A stretch of DNA of 64,000 nt from Rhodamnia argentea (GCF_020921035.1 NC_063156.1:28506283-28570282); one strand, 5' to 3'; counted from the stretch's first letter, positions 23,956-35,298 are shown. Made by a program: numbers and translations. Notes: a model not told the origin generated them from the letters alone.

Positions 23956-26265
23956 ATGGCTCTCTCTTCCTGCCTCAAGTGCTTCTCTTGGTCTTTCCCG
24001 GACACCGCGAACCCCCACCCACCTCCGCTCTTCCTCCCCCACAAACCCTCCTCCTCGAATCACTTCGCCACCGTCTCTTTCGCCACCGCGCAACACCGCG
24101 ACCACCTCTCCCACCACCTCCCTCCCGACTTCACTCCGAAGCAGCTCCTCGACACTCTCCGCCGCCAGAACGACGAGACGGCCGCGTTTCGCATCTTCGA
24201 CTGGGCCTCGAAGCAGCCCAACTTCACCCCCGCCCCCTCCGTTTACCGAGAGGTCCTCCTCAAGCTCGCCAAGGTAGGGTCTTTCGATTCTATGAAGCGC
24301 GTCCTCGATGAGATGAAGCTCGCTGGTTGCGAGATGGATAGCGGTAGTTTCTTGATTTTCGTCGAGAGTTATGCGAATTTCGACATGTTCGACGAGATTC
24401 CTGGTGTTGTGGAGATGATGGAGGTGGAGTATGGGACTAAGCCCGATACCCATTTCTATAATTTCTTGTTGAATGTGCTTGTGGATGGGAATAGGCTGAA
24501 ATTAGTCGAAACCGCACACTCGGGTATGGTTAATCGCGGAATTGAGCCGGACGTGTCGACTTTTAATATATTGATCAAGGCTCTGTGTAAAGCCCATCAA
24601 ATTCGGCCTGCCATGTTGTTGATGGAGGAGATGCCGAGTTATGGGTTGTCGCCTGATGAGAAGACGTTCACTACCCTTATGCAAGGTTACATTGAGCAAG
24701 GGAATCTGGATGCTGCTCTGAGGATCAAAGAACAGATGGTGGCGACTGGATGCTCGGCCACCAATGTGACTGTAAATGTACTGATCAATGGGTTGTGTAA
24801 AGAGGGAAGGATTGTTGAGGCGCTTGACTTTATTCAGCGGATGTCGAGTGACGGGTTCTATCCAGATCAGTTCACATTCAATACGTTAGTGAATGGTTTG
24901 TGTAAGGGCGGACATGTGAAGCATGCTTTAGAGATCATGGATTTGATGCTTCAGGAGGGTTTTGATCCGGATGTTTTCACTTATAATTCCCTTATTTCTG
25001 GGCTATGTAGAATAGGTGAAGTTGATGAGGCAGTGGAACTTCTTGAACAGATGGTTTCCAGAGATTGCGCTCCTAACACTGTTACTTACAATACACTGAT
25101 TAGCACACTATGTAAGGAGAACCAGGTTGAAGAAGCTACAGGACTGGCTCGTGTCCTTACGAGCAAGGGGATTCTACCTGATGTCTGCACGTTCAATTCT
25201 CTGATACAAGGTCTCTGCATGACAAGAAACCTCCATACCGCAATGGAACTGTTTGAAGAGATGAAGAACAAAGGTTGCCAACCTGATGAATTTACTTATA
25301 ATATGTTGATTGACAGCTTCTGTTCTAGAGGGAAACTTGAGGAAGCATTGGGTCTCATGAAAGAGATGGAATTGAATGGTTGTGCTCGAAATGTGGTGAT
25401 ATATAATACCTTAATTGATGGGTTCTGCAAGAACAAGAAAATCAAGGAAGCGGAGGAGATTTTTGACCAGATGGAGCTTCAAGGTGTTTCTAGAAACTCG
25501 GTTACATACAATACCCTCATCGATGGCCTATGTAAGAACAGAAGGGTTGAAGAGGCCGCTGAGCTTATGGACCAGATGATAATGGAAGGTTCGAAGCCAG
25601 ATAAATTTACGTATAATTCTCTGCTTACGTATTTCTGCAAACAAGGTGACATAAAGAAGGCAGCAGATATTGTGCAGGCGATGACTTCTAATGGCTGTGA
25701 ACCGGACATTGTCACATATGGAACCCTAATTGGGGGACTGTGTAAAGTTGGTAGAGTCGAGGTTGCAAGTAGGCTCCTCAGAACTGTCCAGATGAAGGGA
25801 ATGAATCTGACTCCTCAGGCGTACAACCCTGTTATCCAAGCTCTGTTCAAACGGAGGAGGACTACAGAAGCCATGAGGCTTTTCCGAGAAATGATGGAAA
25901 AGGGTGATCCTCCTGATGCGATCACCTACAAGATTGTTTTTCGTGGACTTTGCAACGGGGGAGGACCAATTGGAGAAGCAGTTGATTTCGTGTTGGAGAT
26001 GACAGAAAACGGGTATATCCCTGAATTCTCATCCTTTTATCAGTTGGCTGAAGGTCTTTGTGCTTTATCCATGGAAGACACATTAACTAAGCTTGTCAAG
26101 TTGGTCATGGCTACAGCTAAGTTCTCGGAAGGTGAAGTTTCCATGATTAGTGGCTTCCTCAAAATCCGTAAATTTCAAGATGCTTTGGCTACCATTGCAA
26201 ACATATTGGGCGATGAGAGATCACAAAGAGGTCGTTGGCAAGCACAACCTAAGAGAAGAAGTTAG
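23956..26265 (+). CDS. MEE40: P-class pentatricopeptide repeat protein, MEE40 orthologue (At3g53700 type)
   Basis: This is an organelle-targeted RNA-binding protein of the P class. Such proteins bind single-stranded RNA with one repeat per base and stabilise or process transcripts. In Arabidopsis the orthologue is known from a maternal-effect embryo-arrest mutant. The gene is intronless, 769 aa. The N-terminus (residues 1-60) is Ser/Pro/His-rich and transit-like. From about residue 198 there is an almost unbroken series of 35-residue repeats with the pattern P-D-x-x-T-Y-N-x-L-I-x-x-L-C-K; VTYNTLIDGLCK is a clear case. I count 14 consecutive units to about residue 690, with weaker ones before. 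No E, E+ or DYW tail is present, so RNA editing activity is unlikely. The sequence matches my memory of At3g53700 along its whole length. Confidence 0.95.
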   Translation: MALSSCLKCFSWSFPDTANPHPPPLFLPHKPSSSNHFATVSFATAQHRDHLSHHLPPDFTPKQLLDTLRRQNDETAAFRIFDWASKQPNFTPAPSVYREVLLKLAKVGSFDSMKRVLDEMKLAGCEMDSGSFLIFVESYANFDMFDEIPGVVEMMEVEYGTKPDTHFYNFLLNVLVDGNRLKLVETAHSGMVNRGIEPDVSTFNILIKALCKAHQIRPAMLLMEEMPSYGLSPDEKTFTTLMQGYIEQGNLDAALRIKEQMVATGCSATNVTVNVLINGLCKEGRIVEALDFIQRMSSDGFYPDQFTFNTLVNGLCKGGHVKHALEIMDLMLQEGFDPDVFTYNSLISGLCRIGEVDEAVELLEQMVSRDCAPNTVTYNTLISTLCKENQVEEATGLARVLTSKGILPDVCTFNSLIQGLCMTRNLHTAMELFEEMKNKGCQPDEFTYNMLIDSFCSRGKLEEALGLMKEMELNGCARNVVIYNTLIDGFCKNKKIKEAEEIFDQMELQGVSRNSVTYNTLIDGLCKNRRVEEAAELMDQMIMEGSKPDKFTYNSLLTYFCKQGDIKKAADIVQAMTSNGCEPDIVTYGTLIGGLCKVGRVEVASRLLRTVQMKGMNLTPQAYNPVIQALFKRRRTTEAMRLFREMMEKGDPPDAITYKIVFRGLCNGGGPIGEAVDFVLEMTENGYIPEFSSFYQLAEGLCALSMEDTLTKLVKLVMATAKFSEGEVSMISGFLKIRKFQDALATIANILGDERSQRGRWQAQPKRRS

Positions 26266-27499
26266 GAGACTTCATTCTAAGATAGGAGTTGGCTTTCTAC
26301 AATTGCTTATTGGCATTGGAAGGAGAGTAACTCTGGAATCGCGGTGATCGCAGTTTCTGTCTAGGTTCTAGCATATGAGGCAACTGTTAACAAGACTCAA
26401 TGCAAGTAGCTATTGCAAATGTGTCTCTCGCAGTGTTGTGGTGCAGAAGCTGAAACTCAATTTACAAGCGATGAAGGACCTTGGTGGTTGCAATTACATT
26501 CATTACATGGGTAAGGTGTAAGATTGGAGATAATGCAGAATACATCAGGCTGATCCCCTCTTCTGCAGAGAAGAGATTAACAACTGCAGCCTTTGATTTG
26601 ACAGGGTGAACTTGTAGGAGCTTTTTGCTGATATAAGCCTCTTCCTCAATTTTCAAGGAGCAAGAGTGAAGACCAAATGGATACCCAGTTTGCCGTCTTG
26701 TAGGAATATTTGCGCCTGTCGTATTAGTTTAGAAAATCCTACTGGAGCTAAATTTGAGGGTTAAGGAAGCCATTAGATAAGCACCCTCTGTGTAGTTCAT
26801 CTTGGATATTTCGAATCTTCTTGTCGTACATTGGATTGGAAAATTGTGATTAATTTGGCAAGGTAGATAACCGAGTAGGACTAGGACCATAGTCTCTTGT
26901 GAGGTCTTGGAAAGTGGTTCTCTCCGAGTACATATAGGTTTTGCTTCGTGGCGAGAAGATTAAGTTCAGAAGACTTGAATTTTAAGCTGCTAACTTACCT
27001 TCTACCCGGTCGCTGAGAACGCAACTGCCGGATGCTCGACAAAGTTCCGAGTTACCGTACTTATGTATATATCAATTTTACTTTTTTCATTGCTTGTCTA
27101 TGATCTTTTGCTTCCTGAACTTGGTTACTTTGAACTTCAGATTGCCAATCCACATTTCACTCCGGGTATCATTTTACATCTTTGTCTGATTATGCTCTGC
27201 ATTATCGCGAACCTAATTGATTGGTTGATTTTTTGCTAGCACGTAGTTAGACGCTACGACCATAATGACATAACAAGAGGCAGACTTCTACAGGAGGAAT
27301 CTTGTAACAGCTCATTTCAATACAACACGGTTCGTTCCCAGACTTTCTTCGCTTTTTAATTGAGCCAGAAAGATCAAACTGGAACTCGATGGTGCGCGAG
27401 CTGTAAGGTTCATGTTTCAAATGAACTCTGTATATGCACAACTTTCAAATGAGCTCTGTAAAAGCTCCAAACTGCATTTACCTTAGACAGGTACCTCGT
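26266..27499. other. MEE40 3' region containing split pieces also found downstream of the GDU-like gene
   Basis: 26466-26525 and 27085-27225 match, in order, the sequence at 32474-32530 and 32540-32665 that follows the GDU-like stop codon (shared words: 'gttgcaattacat', 'gggtaaggtgtaagatt', 'gtctatgatcttttgctt', 'cgggtatcattttacatctt'). In this copy the two parts are separated by about 560 bp that the other copy lacks. This is either a degraded duplicate of the GDU-like 3' region or a repeat shared by both. No coding part of GDU is clearly left here. Confidence 0.6.
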
Positions 27500-27765
27500 G
27501 TCACATTCACTTCAAATTTATTTCGCATCATAAAAAATTCTAAAAACACACGCATCCGTGCCATCTGTAACAACTCTACCTCTACCAAATTCTTGGAGCG
27601 AAACTAGGAATTTTAGTAGATTTTCGAGAAGTAAGCAAGTTCTTAGGGTAAAATTATTCGATTTCTCATTCTCATTTCATTTTCTTCAAATTTGGCTCCT
27701 TACTTTAAGTTTTAAAAACATGCTTAAGTGGATCCAATAAATAACTGCCTAACAACTTGACAAGT
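27500..27765 (+). repeat. diverged direct repeat, copy downstream of MEE40
   Basis: Partner of 23082-23450, in the same orientation and about 4.4 kb away, so the PPR gene lies between the two copies. Confidence 0.8.
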
Positions 27766-28099
27766 TGAGAACTAACCCATTTCAAACACGTATGACAAAT
27801 ATAGAGTTTTTTCACCGTTCTTCTAGTAGTAAATGACATGGATGCTTGGTTTTCGGTCCAGGCCGGTCTCACTTAGAAATTGGTGCATTATTAGTATGGG
27901 TGAGGAACGCAGACTTTAATTTTAATAAGAACTGAAAAAAAAGAAACCAGGGGATTATTAAATTTACATGAAAAAAACATAAATTGAAAATAATTGATCC
28001 TACTTGGGTTGTTACAGATTTTGTCGTTCCATCTTGCTAGCCCCTAGTAAACGCCCATTGCTTTGGAGTTGGAGATGTTGGGACTATTTCTTATATTTA

Positions 28100-28570
28100 A
28101 AAAAAAGGAAATTTTAAAATTTTCACTTTATTTTCTTTTATTTTATTTTTTTTATTTATAAAAATTACGATGAGGTTGCCGGGCCGGACCCTCACAAACA
28201 AGGCGAGGGCCGTGAAGCCTTTGTCGATCGCGGGTGAGGGTCCTAACCCTCACTAGGTCTATGTGAGGGCTTGACCCTTGCTCGCAGTCACCAAGGGCCT
28301 CACAACTCTCGCCAGTCTTAAGAGGGAAAAAAAAAAGGAAAAGAAAGAAATTAAAAAAATACAGAATTTAAAAAAAAAAAAAAAAAAAATTGTGTACATC
28401 GGCGCCAACTGTACCATATAAAACAGCTGGCATCCACGTTAGTAATTTTTGGTCAAAATTGGCTGAAATGATTAATTTAGAAAATCGCCAAAAGGTTTAG
28501 GACTGAATTGAAAAAATTGAAAGGTTTAAGACCAAATTAGAGCAAGTGCGATCGATTTAGAACTTTATTT
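28100..28570. repeat. dispersed hairpin repeat, truncated member
   Basis: A GC-rich core of repeated 'cgagggc/ccctcac' words (28165-28320) and an A-run are followed by 'catccacgttagtaattttt', 'aggtttaggactgaattg' and 'gaaaggtttaagaccaaatt'. This is the right half of the element seen complete at 57256-57803. The left arm is not clear. Confidence 0.55.
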
Positions 28571-30101
28571 TTCAATTTCTCCATATGTTTTGTCACAACA
28601 TATGCATATTTTTCTAGTTCTTTATGTGTATTTCAATCTTTAGGTTTTTTTTTTTTATGTTTTTTCTTCAATTATTAACAAATTTTATTTAGTTAGTTGA
28701 CTTTTTAATGTGATAAAAAAAATCTCTCTGAGTAACATATTCTTATGAAGAGCTTAAAGTTGGTTAAATATTTCGAAATGCATATGAATATGTTTTAGTA
28801 ATATTGGTCGGGTCGCGAAACATAAAAATGGATAAATATGAGTTAAATGAGTCAATTTGGGTCGGAGCACTTTCTACCGGATCCAAACCCGACCCGACTC
28901 ACTTATTTAATCGGCCCAACACCGATCATTCGAGTTGTTTGTGCATGCATTTCCACGTCAGCAATTTAACGAGCATATTAGACTCCCGGTGGTAACATTT
29001 TGGGATTTTTTTGACATGAAAATTATTTTGGGATAAATATGATACGTGTGTACTAATTTGGGATTTTTTGCATGGAGTTTAATTTGAAATAAGTGTGGCA
29101 TGAGTGCATTGGTTTGGAATTTCTTATGGTATTAGCCTTTCATTTAAAAAGCACAGTTAATTATTTGCATTGTTTGGTTCAATTTATAAACCATTTAAGT
29201 ATTTTAAAGATATGAAAACGTCACACACACATACGTATATAGTGATATGATGAAGGTTCCGGCCGTTTTACACGAAAGAAGATTTGAAAAGCGCAAATAC
29301 CAACTTTAAGATACAAAAGTAATTCCAAATGAATTAACAACTCTCTTGTCGTAAAATAAAGATATTTTATTTCTCAGGTCGCGATTAACTAAGATGTATT
29401 ATTTTTCTTCGGCACATAAATAACAAAAAAATTCATGAATTTGAAGTCATTAGAATAGACGTGATGATTTATGAGTAGGAAGTTTCTCCAATTTTACTAA
29501 ATTGTCCGCAATAAAACCGACCAAGGTGGGAATAATTTCTCAAATTAGCACTTCGGTCTAAATGAAGTTCTTTCAGTTCTTCTAATCTTCAAGGTAGATT
29601 CTTTGGCGACGGTCTCTATAGTCCCTAACATAAGGACGAATCTGAAAGTCCACTCCATGCTAATCGATGCTCTGCAATTTTGCTCCTCGACAAATAGAGT
29701 ATTACTAACTCCTGTAGATGCAGACTGAATTCCTTTCAACACTAGCCATAAATGTAAATTTTCTGAAAATCTGTAGTAAAGCTACTATCCCTCACTCAGA
29801 AGAAACCTTAAGCTCTATAAGTAGGCCAAAATTCTTCATTTGTTTTTATCTAGTTCTCTTCATTAACTCCATTTCAATTAATCTGGGCAAAAAAAACGAT
29901 TTGAACTCGTCATTTTTTCGGCCAAGACATGTTTGCCAGGCAAATCGCTTGGAATTTTCGGTAAAAAGTAGAATTGAGGATCGAAGATGGTAGAGGTCTT
30001 TGATTATTTACAGCCCATTTAATTGCAGCATTGCAATAGGGCAGCATTATAATAGAGCTTCAATAACTATTATGAAGTTTGATTTAAGTAATGTAGTACT
30101 T

Positions 30102-30796
30102 ATGCTCCGTTTGTTTCGCGAAAGATGTGGCATTTCTGGAAAATATTTTCAAGAAAGTCGTTTTTCAGGAAAATGACGATATTTTCCGGTATTTGACTGA
30201 AATATGAAAAAGACTTGGAAAATGTTTTCCATCGTTTGGTATGAAAATTTTCCTCCATGTACTCCTTTTAATGATTTTTTTTTATTTTTTTTCATTTTTA
30301 TATTTTTTTAAAATCAAGTTTTTTAATTATTTATCTTTATCTTTTTTTTTTCTCTTTTCTTATTTTCTTATTTATTTTTTTCTTATCCTTTTGGTTTTGG
30401 GGCAAGGCCCGATTCTGCTAGATCCAGAGAGCTCAGGCCGAGCCTCGGGCGAGCGGTTGTGGCCGGTCGCCATTCGTTGACCTGGCCGACAATCGACAAA
30501 GAAAGAAAAGGAAAAGAAAAAAAAAGATAAAAATAATTAAAAAGTAAAAAAATTAAAAAAATTGTACTTATTTTTTTAAATTACAAAAATATAAATGTAG
30601 AGGAGTGAGCAACCGAAGATGAGGGAAGATGTTTTCCTCTTCTCAAAAAGAGGAAGACATTTTCCCCACTTTTGAAGGAATTTTTTCCATGGATGGAAAA
30701 TGTTTTTCTTAACTAGCTTATTTTCCGCAAATCACAAGTCGAAATATCCAGAAAATATTTTCCTGAAAGTTATTTTCCGCGAAATAAACGGAGCCT
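30102..30796. mobile_element. hAT-like MITE, about 695 bp
   Basis: The left end reads ATGCTCCGTTTGTTTCGCG and the right end, reverse complemented, AGGCTCCGTTTATTTCGCG. Both are followed by 'ggaaaatattttc'-rich arms. TAGTAC occurs directly outside both ends (30094-30099 and 30797-30802), consistent with an 8-bp target duplication with two mismatches. The inside is AT-rich with a GC-rich island at 30400-30490 and no transposase. Termini of this kind are typical of non-autonomous hAT elements. Confidence 0.65.
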
Positions 30797-32171
30797 TAGT
30801 ACACTGTTTTGTTTTTGGTTAACAATGTATAGTAAGGTAAAATAGGATCGAAATTTCCAAAACATGAAAAGTAGCTAACTACCGACTAGAATGTAGACAT
30901 TCAAGCTAATCGGTATTAGTTACAACTCCATATATCAAACCCGAGACATGATCTAGTGTACATAAATCATATTGGACTGGACATCGATTGACCACCATCA
31001 TCGAATGGAAGCATAAAATTTTAAATTAGGCTAAAAATGCACTAAAAATCAATTTTCTTTTTCCAAATTTTTCTCCTTTTTTTCTGATTTTTAAAACATT
31101 TTTATGAATTTTTAAAAATTAAAATTTTAAAAAATAAAACTGTATCAGGTTTTCGCTGTTCTGCGCTGAACTCAAAACGACACCGTGCGGTTGATCCTCA
31201 AAATGGTGCCATTCGCGGGGTTCAGAAAACGGCACCATTTCGCTGGCTTTGCACACTATCAGAATTGCCGTCTTTCGGTTCCAATGCCCATGAAGTTGAT
31301 ATGAGAACCGACCTGATTCGCCCAACCAACTCGGCTTGCGCCCGTAACCCAAGAACGACATCATGGCATCCCTTGCCCAAAACGATGTCGTCTCGTGGGT
31401 CTACAAAGAGGCCCAAGACATCGTCGTCTCGTTCCGGTACTTCATATCCATATGCGACCCAACTCCACTAACCGACCTAGCTCTGTCCGCCAAGGTCGTC
31501 ATTTTAACTAATATAAGTTGTTATCGATAATGAAAACATTATAAACTAGCTAATTATTTTAACTAATATGAGTTATCATTTTCAAGAGAATAGTTTTGGA
31601 ATCATTCAGTTTTTGAGAAACAAATGGAGACTTAGTACATGTTCGAGTTTAGATATGGACGATTCAAGGAAAAAACACAAAAAATTATCACGTGTCCAGA
31701 TAGCAGCATTCATTTATGTGGTGGGACAATAGTAAAACCTTTCCTTTTGTTTTTTCTCATGGCAAGTTTTCTGTACTCAAACAATCTTAAAGTGTTATTA
31801 TAAGAGTTTCATGTAACTCATGTTTGTCGAAACTTTAGTCGTAAATACCAAGAAAAAATATAGATTGAAAATGTTCGATTTATTCCTATATCGAATAGAC
31901 CGAAATGAAAGCTACTCAAGGGCCCTACAACGATACTTCTGCAAAATGACGATATAAAACACCAAAATCCAAAACCTGCCTCTAAAAACCAATGAACAAA
32001 AGAAGCTCATGCTGAAAAATAAATAAAACGAAAATACACACTCTCTCTATATGTAAACCCGACCAGCCATCCTCCCTTTCTCATTCTCATCCCGATTTCT
32101 TGCTTATTTTGGACCTCCGCCTTCGCAAGACAAAAGAGAAGAGGAAAGATTTTACAGGAAAAAAAGGGGAA
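30797..32171. other. intergenic, nothing firmly recognised
   Basis: AT-rich DNA with a more GC-balanced stretch at 31140-31500. A 55-codon frame starts at ATG 31363 (MASLAQNDVVSWVYK...) and ends at TAA 31530; it looks protein-like but matches no family I know. The last 150 bp form the probable promoter and leader of the GDU-like gene. Confidence 0.4.
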
Positions 32172-32479
32172 ATGGAAGCTGCAACTCCGGCTATGAGGAC
32201 GCCTATGCCGGCGGCTGCGGAAAGGTCGCTGTCGCTGTTGCATTCTCCATTACCTTACCTGCTTGGGAGCCTAGCGGCGTTGGTGACCCTCATAGCTTTC
32301 ACACTTGTCTTGCTTGCCTGTTCCTGCCGGAAGGTCCCCGAGTTACTCGGAAGGTAACGGCGACAGAGGAGACGGGCATTGAGGCCGGCGAGGATGATAA
32401 GAAAGAGGCGGCTTCTAAAGAGATGATACCCTTGATACTGGTGGGTCAAGTGAAGCCGACCTTCTTCTTCAAGCGGTGA
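32172..32479 (+). pseudogene. GLUTAMINE DUMPER-like gene, frame broken by a 20-bp segment
   Basis: GDU proteins are small single-pass plasma-membrane proteins that promote amino-acid export. The frame opens at ATG 32172 with MEAATPAMRTPM, then LHSPLPYLLGSLAALVTLI and FTLVLLACSC, matching the GDU block (W/L-HSP-PYLFGGLAA...LILACS). It then stops at TAA 32355-32357. A second frame continues with TATEETGIEAGEDDKKEAA and IPLILVGQVKPTFF to TGA 32477-32479, the place and pattern of the GDU VIMAG-type motif, here degenerate (LILVG). The two frames would join if the 20 bp at 32328-32347 were absent; those 20 bp are bounded by a direct repeat CGGAAGGT (32328 and 32348). Without them the frame would be 95 aa. 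Loss of function is likely, though a sequencing or allelic difference cannot be excluded. Confidence 0.7.
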
Positions 32480-32939
32480 AGGACTTTGGTGATTGCAATT
32501 ACATGCATTGCGTGGGTAAGGTGTAAGATTTTTCCTTTTTCTTTGCCTGTCTATGATCTTTTGCTTGATGAACTTGAATTTCAGATTACCGATCCACATT
32601 TTATTCCGGGTATCATTTTACATCTTTCTCTCGATTGTGCTCGCCTTATTAGGACCTACAATTATATCCGTTAAAGCGGTGGGTCGGCTCGGGATTATAA
32701 ATGGTCCGATTCAAATTGACTCATTAATCCATTTATGATCCATTTATGCGTAGTGCAAATTGCTTGACCTATACCCGATTGATATTACTAAAAATATTTA
32801 ATCAAATCTAAGGAAACTTATTTCTTATAAATCTATAAAAAGAATTACGTTACTAAATCAATGTTCACAATTTTTCTTCTTCGAAAACTCCCCTCGACCC
32901 CGACTTTCTCCATTTTTGAAGGCATTTGCGCGTTTCTCA

Positions 32940-33430
32940 TTTTCTTCGGATGACTCGTTTATGTGAGATGCACATATATTGCACGAGCATTGCACTAGCA
33001 CTACATGTCATGACCAATATATCCAAATTCAAGTTTAACCAAAACCAAATGATGCGAGGAGATTGGCCGGTGCGTGCGCGTACACATGGAGTGGAGGCAT
33101 TGGCCCAATAAAAGTTTCTCGAATAAAATAATTACAGATTGGATGGCACGGGGAGAGAGATTTGTTGAAGAGGAGGCGAAAGGGATGATAATAATTGTGG
33201 CGACCACGTGTCGATAGACGACGAGTACATAATTGCTCGTGCCCTGGTTTAAGGCAGCCTTGCAAGTGATGTCCATCTCAGCTAGTTCGAGTTGCAAGAA
33301 GACCATGAAAATGAACGACTTCCAGGCTAGCTTGCTCCAATCCCGTGAACTAGCTTGCTCTTCTAATATGTATTGGGAATGAAACTGAACCTTTAAATCC
33401 AAGGCACTTATTTGAAAAGTTGAAAACATT
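32940..33430 (-). pseudogene. WAT1/nodulin MtN21-like (EamA transporter) fragment, copy B
   Basis: On the minus strand a frame reads FIFMVFLQLELAEMDITCKA, ALNQGTSNYVLVVYRHVVAT and IIIIPFA. This is the first membrane block of plant WAT1-related transporters of the DMT/EamA fold (usual form: LQFGYAGMDIISKAALN...YVLVVYRH). Just after PFA the frame slips: the next frame reads RLLFNKSLSP, as expected for the family. The C-terminal membrane segments are absent. The 3' part (about 32950-33050) shares words such as 'gtgcaatatatgtgcat' and 'ccaagtttaacc'-like sequence with copy A, so the two are duplicates. Confidence 0.75.
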
Positions 33431-33511
33431 AATTAGCTATCTCATGACTGATGTTGTCCGTTCCCTAGCCCGCTGCGGCCACCCAGCTCTGCCTAGCCCG
33501 CTACAGCCACC

Positions 33512-35241
33512 GGGTTTTTTTCCAATTTAATTTTTTTAAAATAAATATTTACAAAATTATTTTTTAAAAATAAGTATTTACCGATTTGGGCCTTGCTCGG
33601 AGGGTGAGTTGTTGAGCGAGGCCCGCTCGGCAGCCCAACCGTCGAGCAAACCCCGGTGGGCCCGATCAGGGCTGCTCGGCGGCTCAGCTGCCGAGCTGGG
33701 CATTTTTTTTTTTAATTTCATTTTTTAAGTGTTTTAATTATTTATATTTATAATATTTAGTTTATTTCGTATTTTTTTAACATGTTTATATTTATTTTAT
33801 TTATAATTTTTTTCTTGTGAAGCTTATCTTTATAACATAATTAGCAATAATTAATGTAAAAATTTATTAAGATCTATAATTAATAAATAATGTTGTAATT
33901 ATGTAATTAATTTAAAATATTCATAAAATAAAATTAGTAAGATAAATGAAAAAAAATGAGATTTTCATGATATATTCATCTATTGAATGACAGTAAATTC
34001 AATCGGAAGACGAAATGGTGATGTGTCAAGAACCGGCGGATTGGGTCGACGACATCGGATCGGGCTCAAATTTGGTCGGTTGAAGCGAAACGGCGTTCTA
34101 ATCAATATTCATTGCCGTTGGCGGGGATGAACGATGGATTTTTGTGATTCGAGATTGTCTAGATGGGTTTTCTTATTTTTTTAGTATTTTCGGGAAACCG
34201 CAATAAAAGAGTTAAAAACCGCATGGAAAGATTAAAAACCACACCGAAAGAGTGGAAACGAGTAAAGAAAGGGCAAAACTTTGGAAGAGCATATCTCATC
34301 GCTCGGGCGTCCGTTTGAGACAAATTTTTTTTTTATTTCACGTAATTTTTCGAGACGAATCCATTCCAAACCGCCATAGGCGGTTTGCCCGACTTTTTCC
34401 CCAAAAAACTCCGTTTTCCTTCTCAATTTTGCATTTTCTCCCTCCGGTGCTACTTCTCTATATCGAATGAACCCTCTTTTCCTTCTCTCCTCTTTCAATC
34501 TTTCCACACCGGACTCATTCAATCACGTCTTTTGTAGTGGGAAAGGGGTCTAGGTAGTTTTTCATGTCCAAATTAAAGAGGAAATAGGGAAAGGAGGGTT
34601 CATTCGATATAGAGAAGTGGCACCGGAGGGAGAAAATGCAAAATTGAGAAGGAAAACGGAGTTTTTTGGGGAAAAAGTCGGGCAAAACCGCCTATGGCGG
34701 TTTGGAATGGATTCGTCTCAAAAAATTACGTGAAATAAAAAAAAAATTCGTCTCAAACGGACGCCCGAGCGATGAGATATGCTCTTCCAAAGTTTTGCCC
34801 TTTCTTTACTCGTTTCCACTCTTTCACCGCGGTTTTTAATCTTTCCATGCGGTTTTTAACTCTTTTGCTGCGGTTTCCCTTCTATCTATTACTGCGGTTT
34901 CCAACATATTCCTGCGGCTATATTACATTATATCACAACATTATTTATTAATTATATATCTTAATAAATATTTATATTAATTATTGCTAATAATGTTATA
35001 AATATAAGCTTCACAAGAAAAAAAATTATAAATAAAATAAATATTCTAAGTATCAATAATTAAAAAAAAAACGAAAAAAAAGGAATCGGGCCGGATTTCC
35101 ACCTTGTTCGGCAGTGGGGTTGCCGAGCGGGCCTCGCTCGGCAATCCACCCGCCGAGCGAGGCCCAAATCAATAAATACTTATTTTTAAAAAATAATTTT
35201 GTAAATATTTATTTTAAAAAAATTATTTTGGAAAAAAACCC
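33512..35241. mobile_element. 1.73-kb foldback element (Mutator-like) with long inverted arms
   Basis: The whole stretch folds on itself. The ends are GGGTTTTTTTCC (33512) and its complement ending at 35241. The flanking 9-mers are acagccacc (33503-33511) and gcagccacc (35242-35250), an 8/9 match that fits a 9-bp Mutator-type target duplication. The outer arms carry GC-rich 'gctcggc' words and then AT-rich DNA. The inner arms (about 34192-34495 against 34577-34879) match closely for roughly 300 bp around an 80-bp loop. The left side has about 280 bp (about 33905-34190) against about 40 bp on the right, so the arms are unequal there. No transposase is encoded. It sits between the two WAT1-like copies. 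Confidence 0.8.
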
Positions 35242-35298
35242 GCAGCCACCCAGCTCCGTTGGCAGTGCTATTTGCTCATCGATCGATGAAGATGACTT

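Noticed and set aside
23785-24453. 222-codon open frame on the minus strand
   Set aside because: It is antisense to the GC-rich 5' part of MEE40 and is an Arg/Glu/Val-rich shadow without motifs.
31363-31530. 55-codon frame beginning MASLAQNDVVSWVYK
   Set aside because: It looks protein-like, but no family, promoter or splice context supports it; kept only as a remark in the intergenic entry.
33001-33265. an intact WAT1-like exon as part of a live gene
   Set aside because: The frame slips right after the first membrane block and later exons are missing, so it was called a pseudogene.
33512-35241. an LTR retrotransposon
   Set aside because: The end repeats are inverted, not direct, and no gag, pol or primer-binding site was seen.
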